From Embleya sp040605455 (lineage in GTDB: Bacteria; Actinomycetota; Actinomycetes; Streptomycetales; Streptomycetaceae): DNA of 27,214 nt. The translations under genes and the position numbers were made by a program. Positions 1-8,331 of the stretch are shown here, piece after piece. The stretch lies in NCBI RefSeq assembly GCF_040605455.1, contig NZ_JBEXCV010000122.1, forward strand, positions 1 through 27,214, given 5' to 3'. Under the pieces are notes generated by a model that ran no database searches, was not told the origin of the DNA, and saw only the letters and a list, made by a program, of their open reading frames with translations. Every line of letters starts with the position of its first letter. Within the stretch, counting starts at the first letter, position 1.

Positions 1-1
1 G

Positions 2-1075
2 GCGCGGGCGGCCGCCCGCGCCGCGCTGCGCCCGCTGGCCCGCGGGCTCCCGATCGGTGTCGCGCTGTGCGGCGTGTTGGTCGCCTATCCGCTGTGGTGG
101 CAGTTCACCGGCCCGCAGAGCTACACCAACCTGCTGCACGGCCCGGCCGGCAACGACCTCGCGGCGCTGACCGCGTACGCCGACCGCTCGCTCGCCGGCG
201 ATATCGACGTCTCCGCACGCCTGTCGATGAACCGCACCGAGGAGAACGCGTTCTTCGGCTGGGCACTGCCGATCCTGGCCGTCGCGATCGCCGCCGCGCT
301 GTGGCGCACGGCCTTGACCAAGGCCCTCGCCGGCGTGCTGGTCGGCGCCGCCCTGTTCTCGCTCGGCCCGGAGATCATCGTCAACGGCGAGCCCACCGGG
401 ATCTTTGGACCATGGCGATGGTTCGGGCAACTGCCGCTGTACGAATCGGTGTTGGAGAGCCGATTCACCATGGTGTGCGTGCCCGCGCTGGGCATCCTGC
501 TCGCGCTGGGCGCCCAGGCCGTGCGCGACGCGGGCGATCGGCGGTTGTGGCTGCTGTGGTGCGTCGCGGTGCTCCAGGCGCTGTTGCCGCTGCTGCCGCA
601 GCCGCTGGCCTCCGCGCCGCGCGAGCCGACCCCCGCGTTCTTCGCCGACGGGACGTGGCGCCACTTCACCGGCTCCGGCCGGGCCATCGTGACCGTGCCG
701 CTGCCCGATCCCGCCGACGCCCGCGCGCTGGGCTGGCAGGTCGACGCGGGGCTGGGCTTCCCGCTCGCCGAGGGCTACTTCGTCGGCCCGTTCGGACCGG
801 ACCGGCTCGGCGGCTACGGCGCGGTCACCCGACCCACCTCGCAACTCCTGCGCGAAGTGCGTGACGGCGGGACGGTGCCCGAAGTCGGCGACACCGAACG
901 CGCCCAAGCCCGCGCGGACCTGGCCTTCTGGCGTGCGGACGCGGTGGTGCTCGGCCCGCACGACCGCCAGGAGGCACTGCGCGCGACGCTCGACCAGCTG
1001 TTCGGCCCGGGTGTGCCGATCGGCGGGGTGTGGCTGTGGGACGTCCGGGGAGGGGGTGCCGCCGGTGCCGGCTGA
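2..1075 (+). CDS. Polytopic membrane protein, C-terminal part (5' end outside window)
   Basis: The reading frame is open from the first bases of the window, so the N-terminus is missing; the first in-frame GTG (74) is unlikely to be the true start because coding sequence continues upstream of it. About five hydrophobic segments are visible (near 50-115, 250-300, 305-375, 460-525 and 540-600), followed by a roughly 150-residue soluble C-terminal region. The pattern of many helices, a short extracytoplasmic loop and a soluble tail is typical of GT-C-type membrane glycosyltransferases and related actinomycete membrane proteins, but no diagnostic catalytic motif lies in the visible part, so the family is a guess. 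The stop is 85 bp before the sigma factor start. Coding is certain; function is not known. Confidence 0.72.
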   Translation, partial: ARAAARAALRPLARGLPIGVALCGVLVAYPLWWQFTGPQSYTNLLHGPAGNDLAALTAYADRSLAGDIDVSARLSMNRTEENAFFGWALPILAVAIAAALWRTALTKALAGVLVGAALFSLGPEIIVNGEPTGIFGPWRWFGQLPLYESVLESRFTMVCVPALGILLALGAQAVRDAGDRRLWLLWCVAVLQALLPLLPQPLASAPREPTPAFFADGTWRHFTGSGRAIVTVPLPDPADARALGWQVDAGLGFPLAEGYFVGPFGPDRLGGYGAVTRPTSQLLREVRDGGTVPEVGDTERAQARADLAFWRADAVVLGPHDRQEALRATLDQLFGPGVPIGGVWLWDVRGGGAAGAG

Positions 1076-1160
1076 GCAGGCGGCCCCGTACCGTACCGGG
1101 GAGTTCGCCACCGGTACCCCGACGGAACGGGAAGGCGCTTTGGCGGGCGTCGGAGTACAC

Positions 1161-1694
1161 ATGGAGGGCGGTCGGGTGCGGCGCAGCGACGAGCACGCGT
1201 ACACCGAGTACGTGACCGCCCGCCTGCCCGCCCTGCGCCGGGTCGCCCGGCTGCTGTGCGGTGATCCGCACCATGCCGACGACATCGTGCAGAACACCAT
1301 CACCCGGCTGTACGTGCACTGGCGACGCGCGGCCGCGGCGAACGACCTCGACCGGTACGTACACCGGATGCTGGTGCGCGCGTTCCTCAACGAGCGCCGC
1401 CTCGCCTGGGCCCGGGTGCGGCTGATCGGCGCGCCACAGGACACCCCGGCGCTGCCCGCGCCGCCCGGGCCCGACGTGGAGACCCGGGACGCGGTCCGGA
1501 TCGCGCTGTCCCGGGTACCGCCCAGGCAGCGGGTCGTGCTGGTGCTGCGTTTCCTGTGCGACCTGCCGGTCGCCGAGGTCGCCGACATCCTCGGCTGCTC
1601 GCAGGGCACGGTGAAGAGCCAGACCGCACAGGGACTCGCGCGACTGCGCACACTGCTGGACGGGCCGGTCGTGGCCCGCTGGGAAGGGGAGTAG
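1161..1694 (+). CDS. SigE-family (ECF) RNA polymerase sigma factor
   Basis: This small sigma factor of about 177 residues would direct RNA polymerase to a specific set of promoters. Region 2 is at about residues 20-55 (ALRRVARLLCGD, then DDIVQNT), and region 4 with its helix-turn-helix at about 135-165 (LPVAEVADILGCSQGTVKSQ). The length matches the SigE subfamily of actinomycetes. The ATG at 1161 has GGAG 5 nt upstream, but the in-frame GTG at 1176 is preceded by GGAGGG (1163-1168) at good spacing and is an equally good start. The next gene begins 7 bp after the stop and encodes a single-pass membrane protein, so the two probably form an operon in which the membrane protein controls or responds to the sigma factor. 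Family call is firm; the regulon is unknown. Confidence 0.92.
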   Translation: MEGGRVRRSDEHAYTEYVTARLPALRRVARLLCGDPHHADDIVQNTITRLYVHWRRAAAANDLDRYVHRMLVRAFLNERRLAWARVRLIGAPQDTPALPAPPGPDVETRDAVRIALSRVPPRQRVVLVLRFLCDLPVAEVADILGCSQGTVKSQTAQGLARLRTLLDGPVVARWEGE

Positions 1695-1701
1695 ACCGGC
1701 C

Positions 1702-2865
1702 ATGGACACCGACGAGCACGAGGGCGCCCGACTACTGGCCGCACTGCGCGCGACGCCGCAGGCCGCGCCGGACGAACCCGGCGTCAACGTGGCCCGCGCG
1801 ATCCGGGATGGCCGCCGCACGGTCCGGGTCCGGCGCGCGCTCGCGGTGACGGGCGGCGCCGTCGCCGTGGCACTGGTGGTGCTGGTGACGGTGCTGATCG
1901 CCGCGCCGTTGCACAACGGCGCGACCGGCCCCGCCGCCGGCGGCACGTTCGACGTGCGGCAGCGGGCCTTCCAGGTGGGCTCGGCCGGCGGCTTCACGCC
2001 GGTGGTCTACGAGACCGGCAAGTATCGCCAGCGGGTGATCCTGGGTCCGGAGAAGCCGGGCGGCGCGCCGGAGGTGGCGGCCACGCGGGGGACCGTGACG
2101 ATGTACGCACCGGACCGGCTGCCCGGCGGCGAGCTCGGCCTGGGCGGGCCCGCTCCACCCGTGAACGGGCACCCGGCCGCGTGGTTGACCGGGCCCGATC
2201 CGGTCGACGGCCGGATCCAACTGGCCTGGCAATGGACGTCGGGCGGCTGGGGGGTCGCCTCGTTGGCCGGCCCCGCCGCCGACTCCGCCCGCGTGCACCA
2301 GGTGGCCGAGAGCGTCGTCGCGGGCAGCCGCAGGCCGGTCGGCATGCCGGTGAAGCTGGATCAGGACCTGCTCGCCGCCGGCGAACACCTGATCTCCCTG
2401 GTGGCCTCGGTGGGCAAGCCGGCCGACCCCCCGCTGTACGCGATGCGCTTCGGCACCGTGGACCCGCCGAACCTCGACGGCACCGACCCGCCCTGGTTCG
2501 CGGTGGGCACCGGTACGCCGCCGACCGGCTTCGACGAGCGCCGGCCCGGTCGGGTCATGCGCGCCGACGGGGCGTTCGTCGAATCCGACCCACCCCTCGA
2601 TCAGGACCGCCTGTCCGCGATCCTGGCCGCCATCCGAACGGACGGGTATCCGTCGGCCGGCCCGTCCGCGGCGTCGACCCCTCCGAGTACCGGCGATTCG
2701 GAGTCGTCGTCGGTGCCGCCCTCCGACCTGGTGACCAACGCGACGTCCACGCGACCGGCCGGCACAAGCGCGGACTTCGGCACGAGCGGCCCCCCGAACA
2801 CAAGCAGCAGCACGAGCACAAGTGCGAGTTCGACACCCACGGGTGGGCCGACGACGCGTCGGTGA
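1702..2865 (+). CDS. Single-pass membrane protein paired with the SigE-like sigma factor
   Basis: This 387-residue protein has a short cytoplasmic N-terminus of about 45 residues, one transmembrane helix at about 46-69, and a large extracytoplasmic part ending in a Ser/Thr/Pro-rich tail from about residue 310. The start ATG is preceded by GGGGAG (1685-1690). The topology and position 7 bp after an ECF sigma gene fit an anti-sigma or sigma-associated sensor. However, the cytoplasmic part lacks the His-x3-Cys-x2-Cys zinc motif of ZAS-type anti-sigma factors and is short, so a direct sigma-binding role is inference. The many Ser and Thr residues near the C-terminus suggest a flexible, perhaps glycosylated, linker at the cell surface. 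Confidence 0.85.
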   Translation: MDTDEHEGARLLAALRATPQAAPDEPGVNVARAIRDGRRTVRVRRALAVTGGAVAVALVVLVTVLIAAPLHNGATGPAAGGTFDVRQRAFQVGSAGGFTPVVYETGKYRQRVILGPEKPGGAPEVAATRGTVTMYAPDRLPGGELGLGGPAPPVNGHPAAWLTGPDPVDGRIQLAWQWTSGGWGVASLAGPAADSARVHQVAESVVAGSRRPVGMPVKLDQDLLAAGEHLISLVASVGKPADPPLYAMRFGTVDPPNLDGTDPPWFAVGTGTPPTGFDERRPGRVMRADGAFVESDPPLDQDRLSAILAAIRTDGYPSAGPSAASTPPSTGDSESSSVPPSDLVTNATSTRPAGTSADFGTSGPPNTSSSTSTSASSTPTGGPTTRR

Positions 2866-3025
2866 ACACGCGGGCCCGCAGCAAGGCGGATGCGCCGGGC
2901 CCGCACTGCCGGGGGCCGGCGCCGACGGCGTCCACGGCCTGGGCTCTCGATCCTTGCGGCACGCCACGGGCCCTCCCGCGCGGCGGCAGCCTGCGAACGC
3001 ATGGCCCGCAACCTAGGATCGAAAT

Positions 3026-3943
3026 ATGACCGATTATGGGCGTCCGTTGGAGTTCGGTGTCTTTCCTACGCCCGACAGCTCACGGGTCGAGGAGATCCTC
3101 GCGCTGGCGGACATGGCCGACCGTGAGGGCCTGGATCTCGTCGGGGTGCAGGACCATCCCTACCAGAGCCGCTTCCTGGACACCTGGGCGCTGATGGCCG
3201 TGATCCTGGCGAACACCGGGCGGGTGCGCGTGTTCCCGGACGTGGCGAATCTGCCGCTGCGTCCGCCGGCGGTACTGGCCAAGGCGGCGGCCAGTCTGGA
3301 TGTGCTCTCCGGCGGGCGATTCGAACTGGGCCTGGGAGCGGGTGCGTTCTGGGAGGCCATCGGGGCGATGGGCGGTCCCGCACGTACCCCCGGCGAGGCG
3401 GCGAGCGCGCTCGAGGAGGCGGTCGACATCGTCCGCCTGATGTGGTCCGCGGAACGCTCCGTGCGCTACACCGGTCGGCACTACCAGCTCGCGGGGGTGC
3501 ATCCCGGACCCCGCCCCGTACACCCGATGGGCATCTGGCTGGGCGTACTGGGCCCGCGCCTGCTGAACATGCTCGGGCGCAAGGCGGACGGCTGGTGCCC
3601 GTCCAACAGCTACGCCACGCCCGAGAAGCTGCCCGACATGCAACGCCGCATCGACGACGGCGCGGCCGAGTCCGGCCGCGAACCCGCCGACATCCGACGC
3701 GTCTACAACGTCTTCGGGGTCATCACCGACGGCCCCTCCAACGGCTTCCTGGCCGGCCCGCCCCGTCAGTGGGTGGAGGAACTCACTGCGCTGGTGGTCC
3801 AGTTCGGCATGGACACCTTCATCTTCGGGGCCGAATCCGACGACCCCGCCCAACACCACCGCTGGGCCGTCGAAATCGCCCCCGCCGTCCGCGAATCCGT
3901 CGCCCGACACCGCGGCCACGCCGGACGCACCCCAGTCACTTGA
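3026..3943 (+). CDS. LLM-class (luciferase-like) flavin/F420-dependent oxidoreductase
   Basis: This 305-residue protein belongs to the bacterial luciferase-like monooxygenase superfamily, a TIM-barrel fold that in actinomycetes often uses coenzyme F420. Typical signatures are the N-terminal strand EFGVFPTP, the segment VGVQDHPY near residue 35, the block LAKAAASLDVLSGGRFELGLGAG at about 85-107 (phosphate/cofactor region) and the GIWLGVLGP block at about 170. The substrate cannot be read from sequence. It follows the sigma/membrane pair by 160 bp and appears monocistronic. It converges on the minus-strand gene ending at 3965, only 21 bp away. The ATG is the first start that gives the canonical family N-terminus; the ribosome site is weak (AGGATCG). 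Confidence 0.9.
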   Translation: MTDYGRPLEFGVFPTPDSSRVEEILALADMADREGLDLVGVQDHPYQSRFLDTWALMAVILANTGRVRVFPDVANLPLRPPAVLAKAAASLDVLSGGRFELGLGAGAFWEAIGAMGGPARTPGEAASALEEAVDIVRLMWSAERSVRYTGRHYQLAGVHPGPRPVHPMGIWLGVLGPRLLNMLGRKADGWCPSNSYATPEKLPDMQRRIDDGAAESGREPADIRRVYNVFGVITDGPSNGFLAGPPRQWVEELTALVVQFGMDTFIFGAESDDPAQHHRWAVEIAPAVRESVARHRGHAGRTPVT

Positions 3944-3964
3944 TCCGGAACGGCATGGGGCGTC

Positions 3965-4432
3965 TCAGATGTGCGCTCGGATCTGGCGCACCGGACACCC
4001 GAGAGCATCCGCGAGCACCGCCATCTCCTCGTCGCCGAACCACACGCGTTCCGGATTCCACACGGCTATCTCGAAACGCGCGAAGCCGCACTGCCCGTCG
4101 AAGTCCAGGCGGGCCGGCGAGGTCGCCGCGCCACAACACGGAACCCGCACGGCAAGCGACGCGAACCCGTCGTCATCATGCTCCGCCGAGAGGTCCGCCC
4201 ACCACTCGGTGTCGATCGACCCGCCGCAGTGCGGACAGCCGATCCGCCCGAGATTCGCGCCGCAGGCAATGGCGGTGACCACGTCGTACCACTCGACGTC
4301 GATCTCGACATCGACTCCTCCGGGAAGGCCCGGCGCCAGGTCCGCCACGATCGCGGCAGCCCGCTCGGCCGCGACCCGATCGGGGCGGTGGTAGGGGTCG
4401 GCCGGGATGACGGAAAGCACGTCGTCGCTCAA
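3965..4432 (-). CDS. Zinc-ribbon-like hypothetical protein
   Basis: This 155-residue protein is of unknown function. A CPHCG pair near residue 67 and a VPCCGA pair near residue 98 look like the two halves of a zinc ribbon. The rest is acidic and Trp-containing, with no known catalytic motif. The start is TTG at 4432; this TTG overlaps the TGA of the upstream split HAD gene as TTGA, the arrangement expected for translational coupling, which is why this start was chosen. Whether it works with the HAD protein is unknown, but the shared transcript and overlap suggest they were kept together. Coding potential is good. Confidence 0.7.
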   Translation of the reverse strand: MSDDVLSVIPADPYHRPDRVAAERAAAIVADLAPGLPGGVDVEIDVEWYDVVTAIACGANLGRIGCPHCGGSIDTEWWADLSAEHDDDGFASLAVRVPCCGAATSPARLDFDGQCGFARFEIAVWNPERVWFGDEEMAVLADALGCPVRQIRAHI

Positions 4433-5013
4433 GTTCCGCTCGATTCGTGGTAGGTGACAGGGTGGGCGGTGTCAGGGCGTGCCCGGGAGGAGAGCCGCGG
4501 CGTGGGCCTGCGGAGCCATCTCGCGAGGGCGATGAAGTCGGCTTCGGTGAGACCCCGGTGGGGGTCGACCCGGTGGAGCAGGGCGGGGCCCTCGTGGTGT
4601 GTGGCGACCCAGGCCCGGTCGGTGGCGGTGATCTCGTCGTCGACCCACACGAACGGGCGGCCCGCCGCCCGGACGACCAGGGTTCGGGTCTTCCAGTGCA
4701 GCCCGGCCCGCTCGTCCCGATCGTCGACCACGGTTTACTCCGGCCGGATCACCACGGGCAGGTCCGGCAGGCCGAGCCGAGGGGCGATGTACGTGTTCGC
4801 CTCCTGCATCCAGGCCGTGGCCCAGACCAGATCGCACGGCAGCCGCAACAACCGGGGGCCGTGCCCGGGATCGAGCCTGGCCAACAGCGGGTTCGCATCG
4901 ACGTCGCACGCTTCGGGATCCGTGCCATGGTTGGGATACTCGGCCGCCCCGAACGGGAGAAGCGGTCCGTCGACGTCAAGATAAAGCAGCGGACGCTGCA
5001 CCGAAGCGGTCAC
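4429..5013 (-). pseudogene. HAD-fold phosphatase-like gene split by an in-frame TAA stop
   Basis: The two pieces lie in the same frame and join into one HAD-like protein of about 194 residues. The N-terminal piece begins at GTG 5013 and carries motif I (YLDVDGPLLPFG) and LVWATAWMQEANTYIAPRLG. The C-terminal piece carries GLHWKTRTLV and the acidic motif PFVWVDDEI. Between them the codons read GAG-TAA-ACC-GTG, so the TAA at 4735-4737 is the only interruption and no sequence seems to be missing. The GTG two codons after the stop (4731) could allow re-initiation and a two-chain protein, so a silent gene is not certain. The family is known in actinomycetes as small HAD-domain proteins of unclear substrate. 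The gene end overlaps the zinc-ribbon start. Confidence 0.8.
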
Positions 5014-5139
5014 GCCCGCACGATAGCGGCCCGCCCTCACGCGGTCGGCCGGCAAGTCGTGGGCGGACAGCGGCTCGACGTGCGTACCGGGACTCCAGCA
5101 GTACGGGCGGTCCGACGCGTGCCGTCTTTGGTGGTGGGA

Positions 5140-6477
5140 TCACCCGGTATCGAAGGAGGAGGCGGTCTTCGGCGAGGACAGGGCGCAGGGGATCTCCATC
5201 GTCACCCGGGTCGGGCCGTTCGGCGGGCTGGTCACGGTCAGGACCCCGTCGAACACGGCGAGCCGTCGCTCGATACCGCGCAGGCCGCTCCCTCGGCCGG
5301 GATCCGCACCGCCTCGGCCGTCGTCGGTGATCTCGACGCGCAGCAGCCCGAGTTCGTGACCGATGTCGACCCGGACCCGGTCGGAGCCCGAGTGCTTGGC
5401 CGCGTTGGTGAGCACTTCCGAGACGGCGAAGTAGGCGGCCGACTCCACCGATGCGTCCGGACGCCCCGGCAGGTCGACGGCGACCCGCACGTCGAGGGGA
5501 CAGACCAGGGCGAGCGAGCGTACGGCGTCGCCCAGGCCGCGGTCGGCCAGGATCGGCGGGTGGACGCCGCGGACCAGGTCACGCAGTTCCTCCAACGCCT
5601 TGGACGAGGACTCGCGGGCCTGGACCAACAGGTCGCGTACGGCGGCGGGATCACGATCCAGCAGGTGTTCCGCCGCGCCGAGCGTCATGCCCATCGCGAC
5701 CAGCCGTGCCTGGGCGCCGTCGTGCAGGTCGCGCTCGATCCGCCGGATCTCGGCGGACTGCGCCTCGGCCGCCTCGGCCCGGGTCGCGGTGAGCCGTTCG
5801 ATCCGGTACGCCGTCCGCGCGTTCTCGCTCGGCGCGAGCACGAACCGGGTGTACCGGGCGTGCAGGCGCACCGAACGCGGCGCCAGCCACAGCGCCAGGG
5901 GCAGTTGGAGCAGGCCGAGCACGCCCGCGAGGGTGGCGGTGCTCTGATCCCGGATCGGGATGAACAGGTACCGAAGGCCGTCCCACTCCCGCGACAGCGG
6001 GACGCCGTAGAACGCCAGCCCGATCGCCCAGAAGCCGCCGAGGATCAGCGCGACCGGCCCGACCGCGAGCGCGGCGCCGACGATCGGGTCGAGCGCCAAC
6101 CAGAGCCAGTCGCGCCACGTCTGCGGATCCCGGACGATCCACCGGAGCCGGGCGAGAAGGCCGCGCCTGCCGGGAGCCGCCTCGGGCACGGGCAGGTAGT
6201 AGGCCGGGATCCGCACATCGGACCACCGATACGCCAACGCGCGTTGCCGATCCGCGAGCCACCGCACCGCGCGTACGACCGGCGCCAGCAACACCAGGCC
6301 CAGACCGGTACCGAGCAACAGCACGACCACGAACACCGCCGGCGACAACAGCGCCGCCACGAACGACAGCCCCCACAGCGCCAACGACCGCCCCGACGCC
6401 ACGAGTCCTCCCGAGAAGGAGAAGCCCCCACCCATCCCGCGCAGCCGCGCCCCGCCCCCCGAACCCGTGTGCTTCAT
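5140..6477 (-). CDS. NarL-type sensor histidine kinase (orphan)
   Basis: This 445-residue two-component kinase has hydrophobic segments at about 34-68, 133-165 and 182-200, resembling the small membrane 'sensor' domain of actinomycete kinases. It has a HisKA_3 dimerisation box with the phospho-acceptor H252 in RRIERDLHDGAQ, and an HATPase region with N358 (EVLTNAAKHSG), the D-x-G-x-G-like box ITDDGRGGADPGRGSGLRG at about 383-401 and a final strand near 425. All residues needed for autophosphorylation are present. Such kinases normally sit beside a LuxR-type response regulator, but neither neighbour is one (a HAD relic downstream, Ku upstream), so the partner is elsewhere or lost. The start ATG follows GAGAAGGG at somewhat long spacing. 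Confidence 0.92.
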   Translation of the reverse strand: MKHTGSGGGARLRGMGGGFSFSGGLVASGRSLALWGLSFVAALLSPAVFVVVLLLGTGLGLVLLAPVVRAVRWLADRQRALAYRWSDVRIPAYYLPVPEAAPGRRGLLARLRWIVRDPQTWRDWLWLALDPIVGAALAVGPVALILGGFWAIGLAFYGVPLSREWDGLRYLFIPIRDQSTATLAGVLGLLQLPLALWLAPRSVRLHARYTRFVLAPSENARTAYRIERLTATRAEAAEAQSAEIRRIERDLHDGAQARLVAMGMTLGAAEHLLDRDPAAVRDLLVQARESSSKALEELRDLVRGVHPPILADRGLGDAVRSLALVCPLDVRVAVDLPGRPDASVESAAYFAVSEVLTNAAKHSGSDRVRVDIGHELGLLRVEITDDGRGGADPGRGSGLRGIERRLAVFDGVLTVTSPPNGPTRVTMEIPCALSSPKTASSFDTG

Positions 6478-6790
6478 CCCACTTGCACCCTTCTCTACGG
6501 CTTCGGTACATCGGCCGTATGAGCCGCGTCGCCAGTATGCGGGGAGCCGGCCGGGCGAGTCGGTGGAGGTAGACCCACTCTTGGCGCGCGAATCGGGCGA
6601 AATATCAGACTGAATCAGCGTGATCCTGGCATACCGGATGGAGCGCGCGCAGACTGCCGGCCGGCCCGCTGCGCGAGGCAGCCGCCCGTCCCGGCCGCCG
6701 CTACAACGAAGGCGCCTGTGCCGCCGCCGCGTCGAAGATCGCCTCGATCGCCCGCTCGTAGACGTACCCGTGCCCGTTCACGAACGGCGT
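6478..6790. other. Spacer between Ku and the sensor kinase, with coding-like DNA after the Ku stop
   Basis: This 313-bp stretch lies between the kinase start and the Ku stop. The part next to the kinase (6520-6625) is less GC-rich (GAAATATCAGAC, CTGAATCAG) and is the likely kinase promoter region; no clear -35/-10 pair was assigned. The part from 6701 to 6790, read on the minus strand, continues the Ku frame for 29 more codons after the Ku TGA and ends in TAG, with high G/C third positions (see findings). Confidence 0.5.
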
Positions 6791-7702
6791 TCAGCCGGTT
6801 TTCCGGCGTGGCCGCGTCGTCGTGCTCTTCTTCGCGGAGGCACGATCGCTCGCGGTCTTCGCCGTCGTCCGGTTCTTGGTCGTCGCGCGCGTCTTGGTGT
6901 CCGTCTGCTTCGCCGGCCTGGGGTGGTCCTTCTCGGCGGCCTGCACGCTCGCGGTGAGCACGGACATCAGGTCGACCACGTTGCTCTCGCCCGCCTCCTT
7001 GACGACCGCCTCGTGGGGATGCTCGCCGGTGGCCTTGGCCTCGACCAGGGCGTCCATCGCCCGCTGGTAGTCGTCGTGGACGTCGTCCAGGTCGAAGTCC
7101 TCACTGAGGGTGTCCATCAACGAGGCGGCCATCTTCATTTCCTGAGGGCGGATGGTGACATTCTCGGTGGGCGCGATGCCCTCGGGTGCGCGGAGTTCGT
7201 CGGGCCACAACATGGTCTGGAGAGTGAGGATCTCGCCCTGGGCCCGAACCAGCGCCAGGCTCTCACGCGTGGACAGGGTGATCTTGGTGACCGCCGCCCG
7301 GGACTGCCCGGCGAGCGCCTCGCGGATCAGCACGTACGGCTTGGCCGCCGCCGGCGTCGCGGGCCCCAGGTAGTAGGGCTTGGACAACATCAACGGGTCG
7401 ATCCCGGCCTCGTCCACGAAGGCCAGCACGTCGACGACCTTCTTGCTCGGCAGCGGCAGCTCGGACAGGTCCTCGTCGGTGAGGACGACCTGACGACCGT
7501 CCGCGGCCTCGTACGCCTTGGCGATGTCCGCGAAGACGACCTCCTCGCCGTCCAGCTCGCACACGCGCTTGTAGCGGATCCGGCCGCCGTCCTCACGATG
7601 CACCTGATGCCCCGGCGAGCGGTGCTCGGACGTCGCCGGATACAGCTGGACCGGGATGCTCACCAGTCCGAACGAGATTGCGCCCTTCCACGTCGCCCGC
7701 AT
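6791..7702 (-). CDS. ku: Ku protein, non-homologous end joining
   Basis: This 303-residue bacterial Ku homodimer subunit would bind double-strand DNA ends and recruit ligase LigD. The start ATG at 7702 gives the canonical N-terminus MRATWKGAISFGLVSIPV and follows AGGGG at good spacing; longer upstream starts add non-conserved sequence. The core (residues 1-255) contains the expected blocks KRVCELDGEEV, KPYYLGP, VLIREAL and LMDTLSEDFD. From about 259 the protein becomes a Lys/Thr/Arg/Ala-rich tail, as in the extended C-termini of actinomycete Ku proteins that aid DNA binding. No ligD is in the window. Ku genes are often present in several copies in streptomycetes, so this may be one of a set. 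Confidence 0.95.
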   Translation of the reverse strand: MRATWKGAISFGLVSIPVQLYPATSEHRSPGHQVHREDGGRIRYKRVCELDGEEVVFADIAKAYEAADGRQVVLTDEDLSELPLPSKKVVDVLAFVDEAGIDPLMLSKPYYLGPATPAAAKPYVLIREALAGQSRAAVTKITLSTRESLALVRAQGEILTLQTMLWPDELRAPEGIAPTENVTIRPQEMKMAASLMDTLSEDFDLDDVHDDYQRAMDALVEAKATGEHPHEAVVKEAGESNVVDLMSVLTASVQAAEKDHPRPAKQTDTKTRATTKNRTTAKTASDRASAKKSTTTRPRRKTG

Positions 7703-7852
7703 ACCAACCCCTGACCGATGACCTATTCGGTACGAAATGACCACCTTCAACGGTAGGCCACCCCGCCACCGCACGCCTCGGCCGGGCGCGGCCGGTCGGC
7801 CGGGCGGTCGAGCGGCTGTCGAGGCGTCGGGCCGTACGGCAGCCGGCCTGCG

Positions 7853-8125
7853 TCAGCTGTCGGGACCGAGCCCGGCCAGGCGCAGCACGGCGCCCAGCCC
7901 CCGATGCGCGTCTCGGCCGGGTCGACGTCCGACTCGCGACACACGTGCCGAAAGAGCAGCGGGTCGGTGTGGTGCCCACAGGAATGCACCCGGGTGGGGA
8001 AGTGGCCGTCCAGGTGGTGATGGGCGAAGGTCCCGCGCAGATCCCAGCCCACATCGCCGACCACGCCCAAGGCCACGCCCTCGTCGGCCAGGCGGGTCGG
8101 GGGGTGCGCTGTCCGCGTACGGCAC
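7853..8125 (-). pseudogene. Decayed HAD-superfamily hydrolase
   Basis: Three fragments in different frames can be read in order on the minus strand. They are VPYADSAP (8125-8100), then LADEGVALGVVGDVGWDLRG followed by TFAHHHLDGH and DPLLFRHVCRESDVDPAETR (about 8094-7900), then GLGAVLRLAGLGPDS and a stop at 7853. Together they match the middle and the very end of actinomycete HAD hydrolases, which read roughly VVSDIGWDLRPVFAHHGLD, then KPDPRLF, then VGD, then GLxAVLRL. The Lys-containing motif and the whole VGDxxxxD region are missing, and at least two frame changes occur, so this is a dead gene. The N-terminal part with the nucleophile Asp is not recognisable upstream (8126-8290). Confidence 0.6.
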
Positions 8126-8331
8126 CCGGCGCGCCGGCCTGGCCACGGCCCCGCGGGCCCCCGCGCGACCCGCGCCGTAGGGCCGCGGGGCGGGCGGGGC
8201 ACGGAGGCGGTCCGTCCGGACAAGGGCGCATGCGCTCGGCCGAAGGCGGATCCGGTGTGCCGCGATGAGTTTCGGGGCGATGGGGGGTCCAATCATGTGA
8301 ACGCACTTCCCCACCGCCCCAGGAGAGCACG

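Noticed and set aside
2870..2904. GC-rich inverted repeat after the membrane protein gene as a terminator
   Set aside because: Each arm is itself nearly self-complementary (GGGCCC), so pairing is ambiguous and such sequences are common by chance at this GC content.
4447..6522. Long plus-strand open frame across the HAD and sensor kinase genes
   Set aside because: The translation is Arg/Gly/Pro/Gln-rich without domains, and the opposite strand carries clear kinase and HAD motifs.
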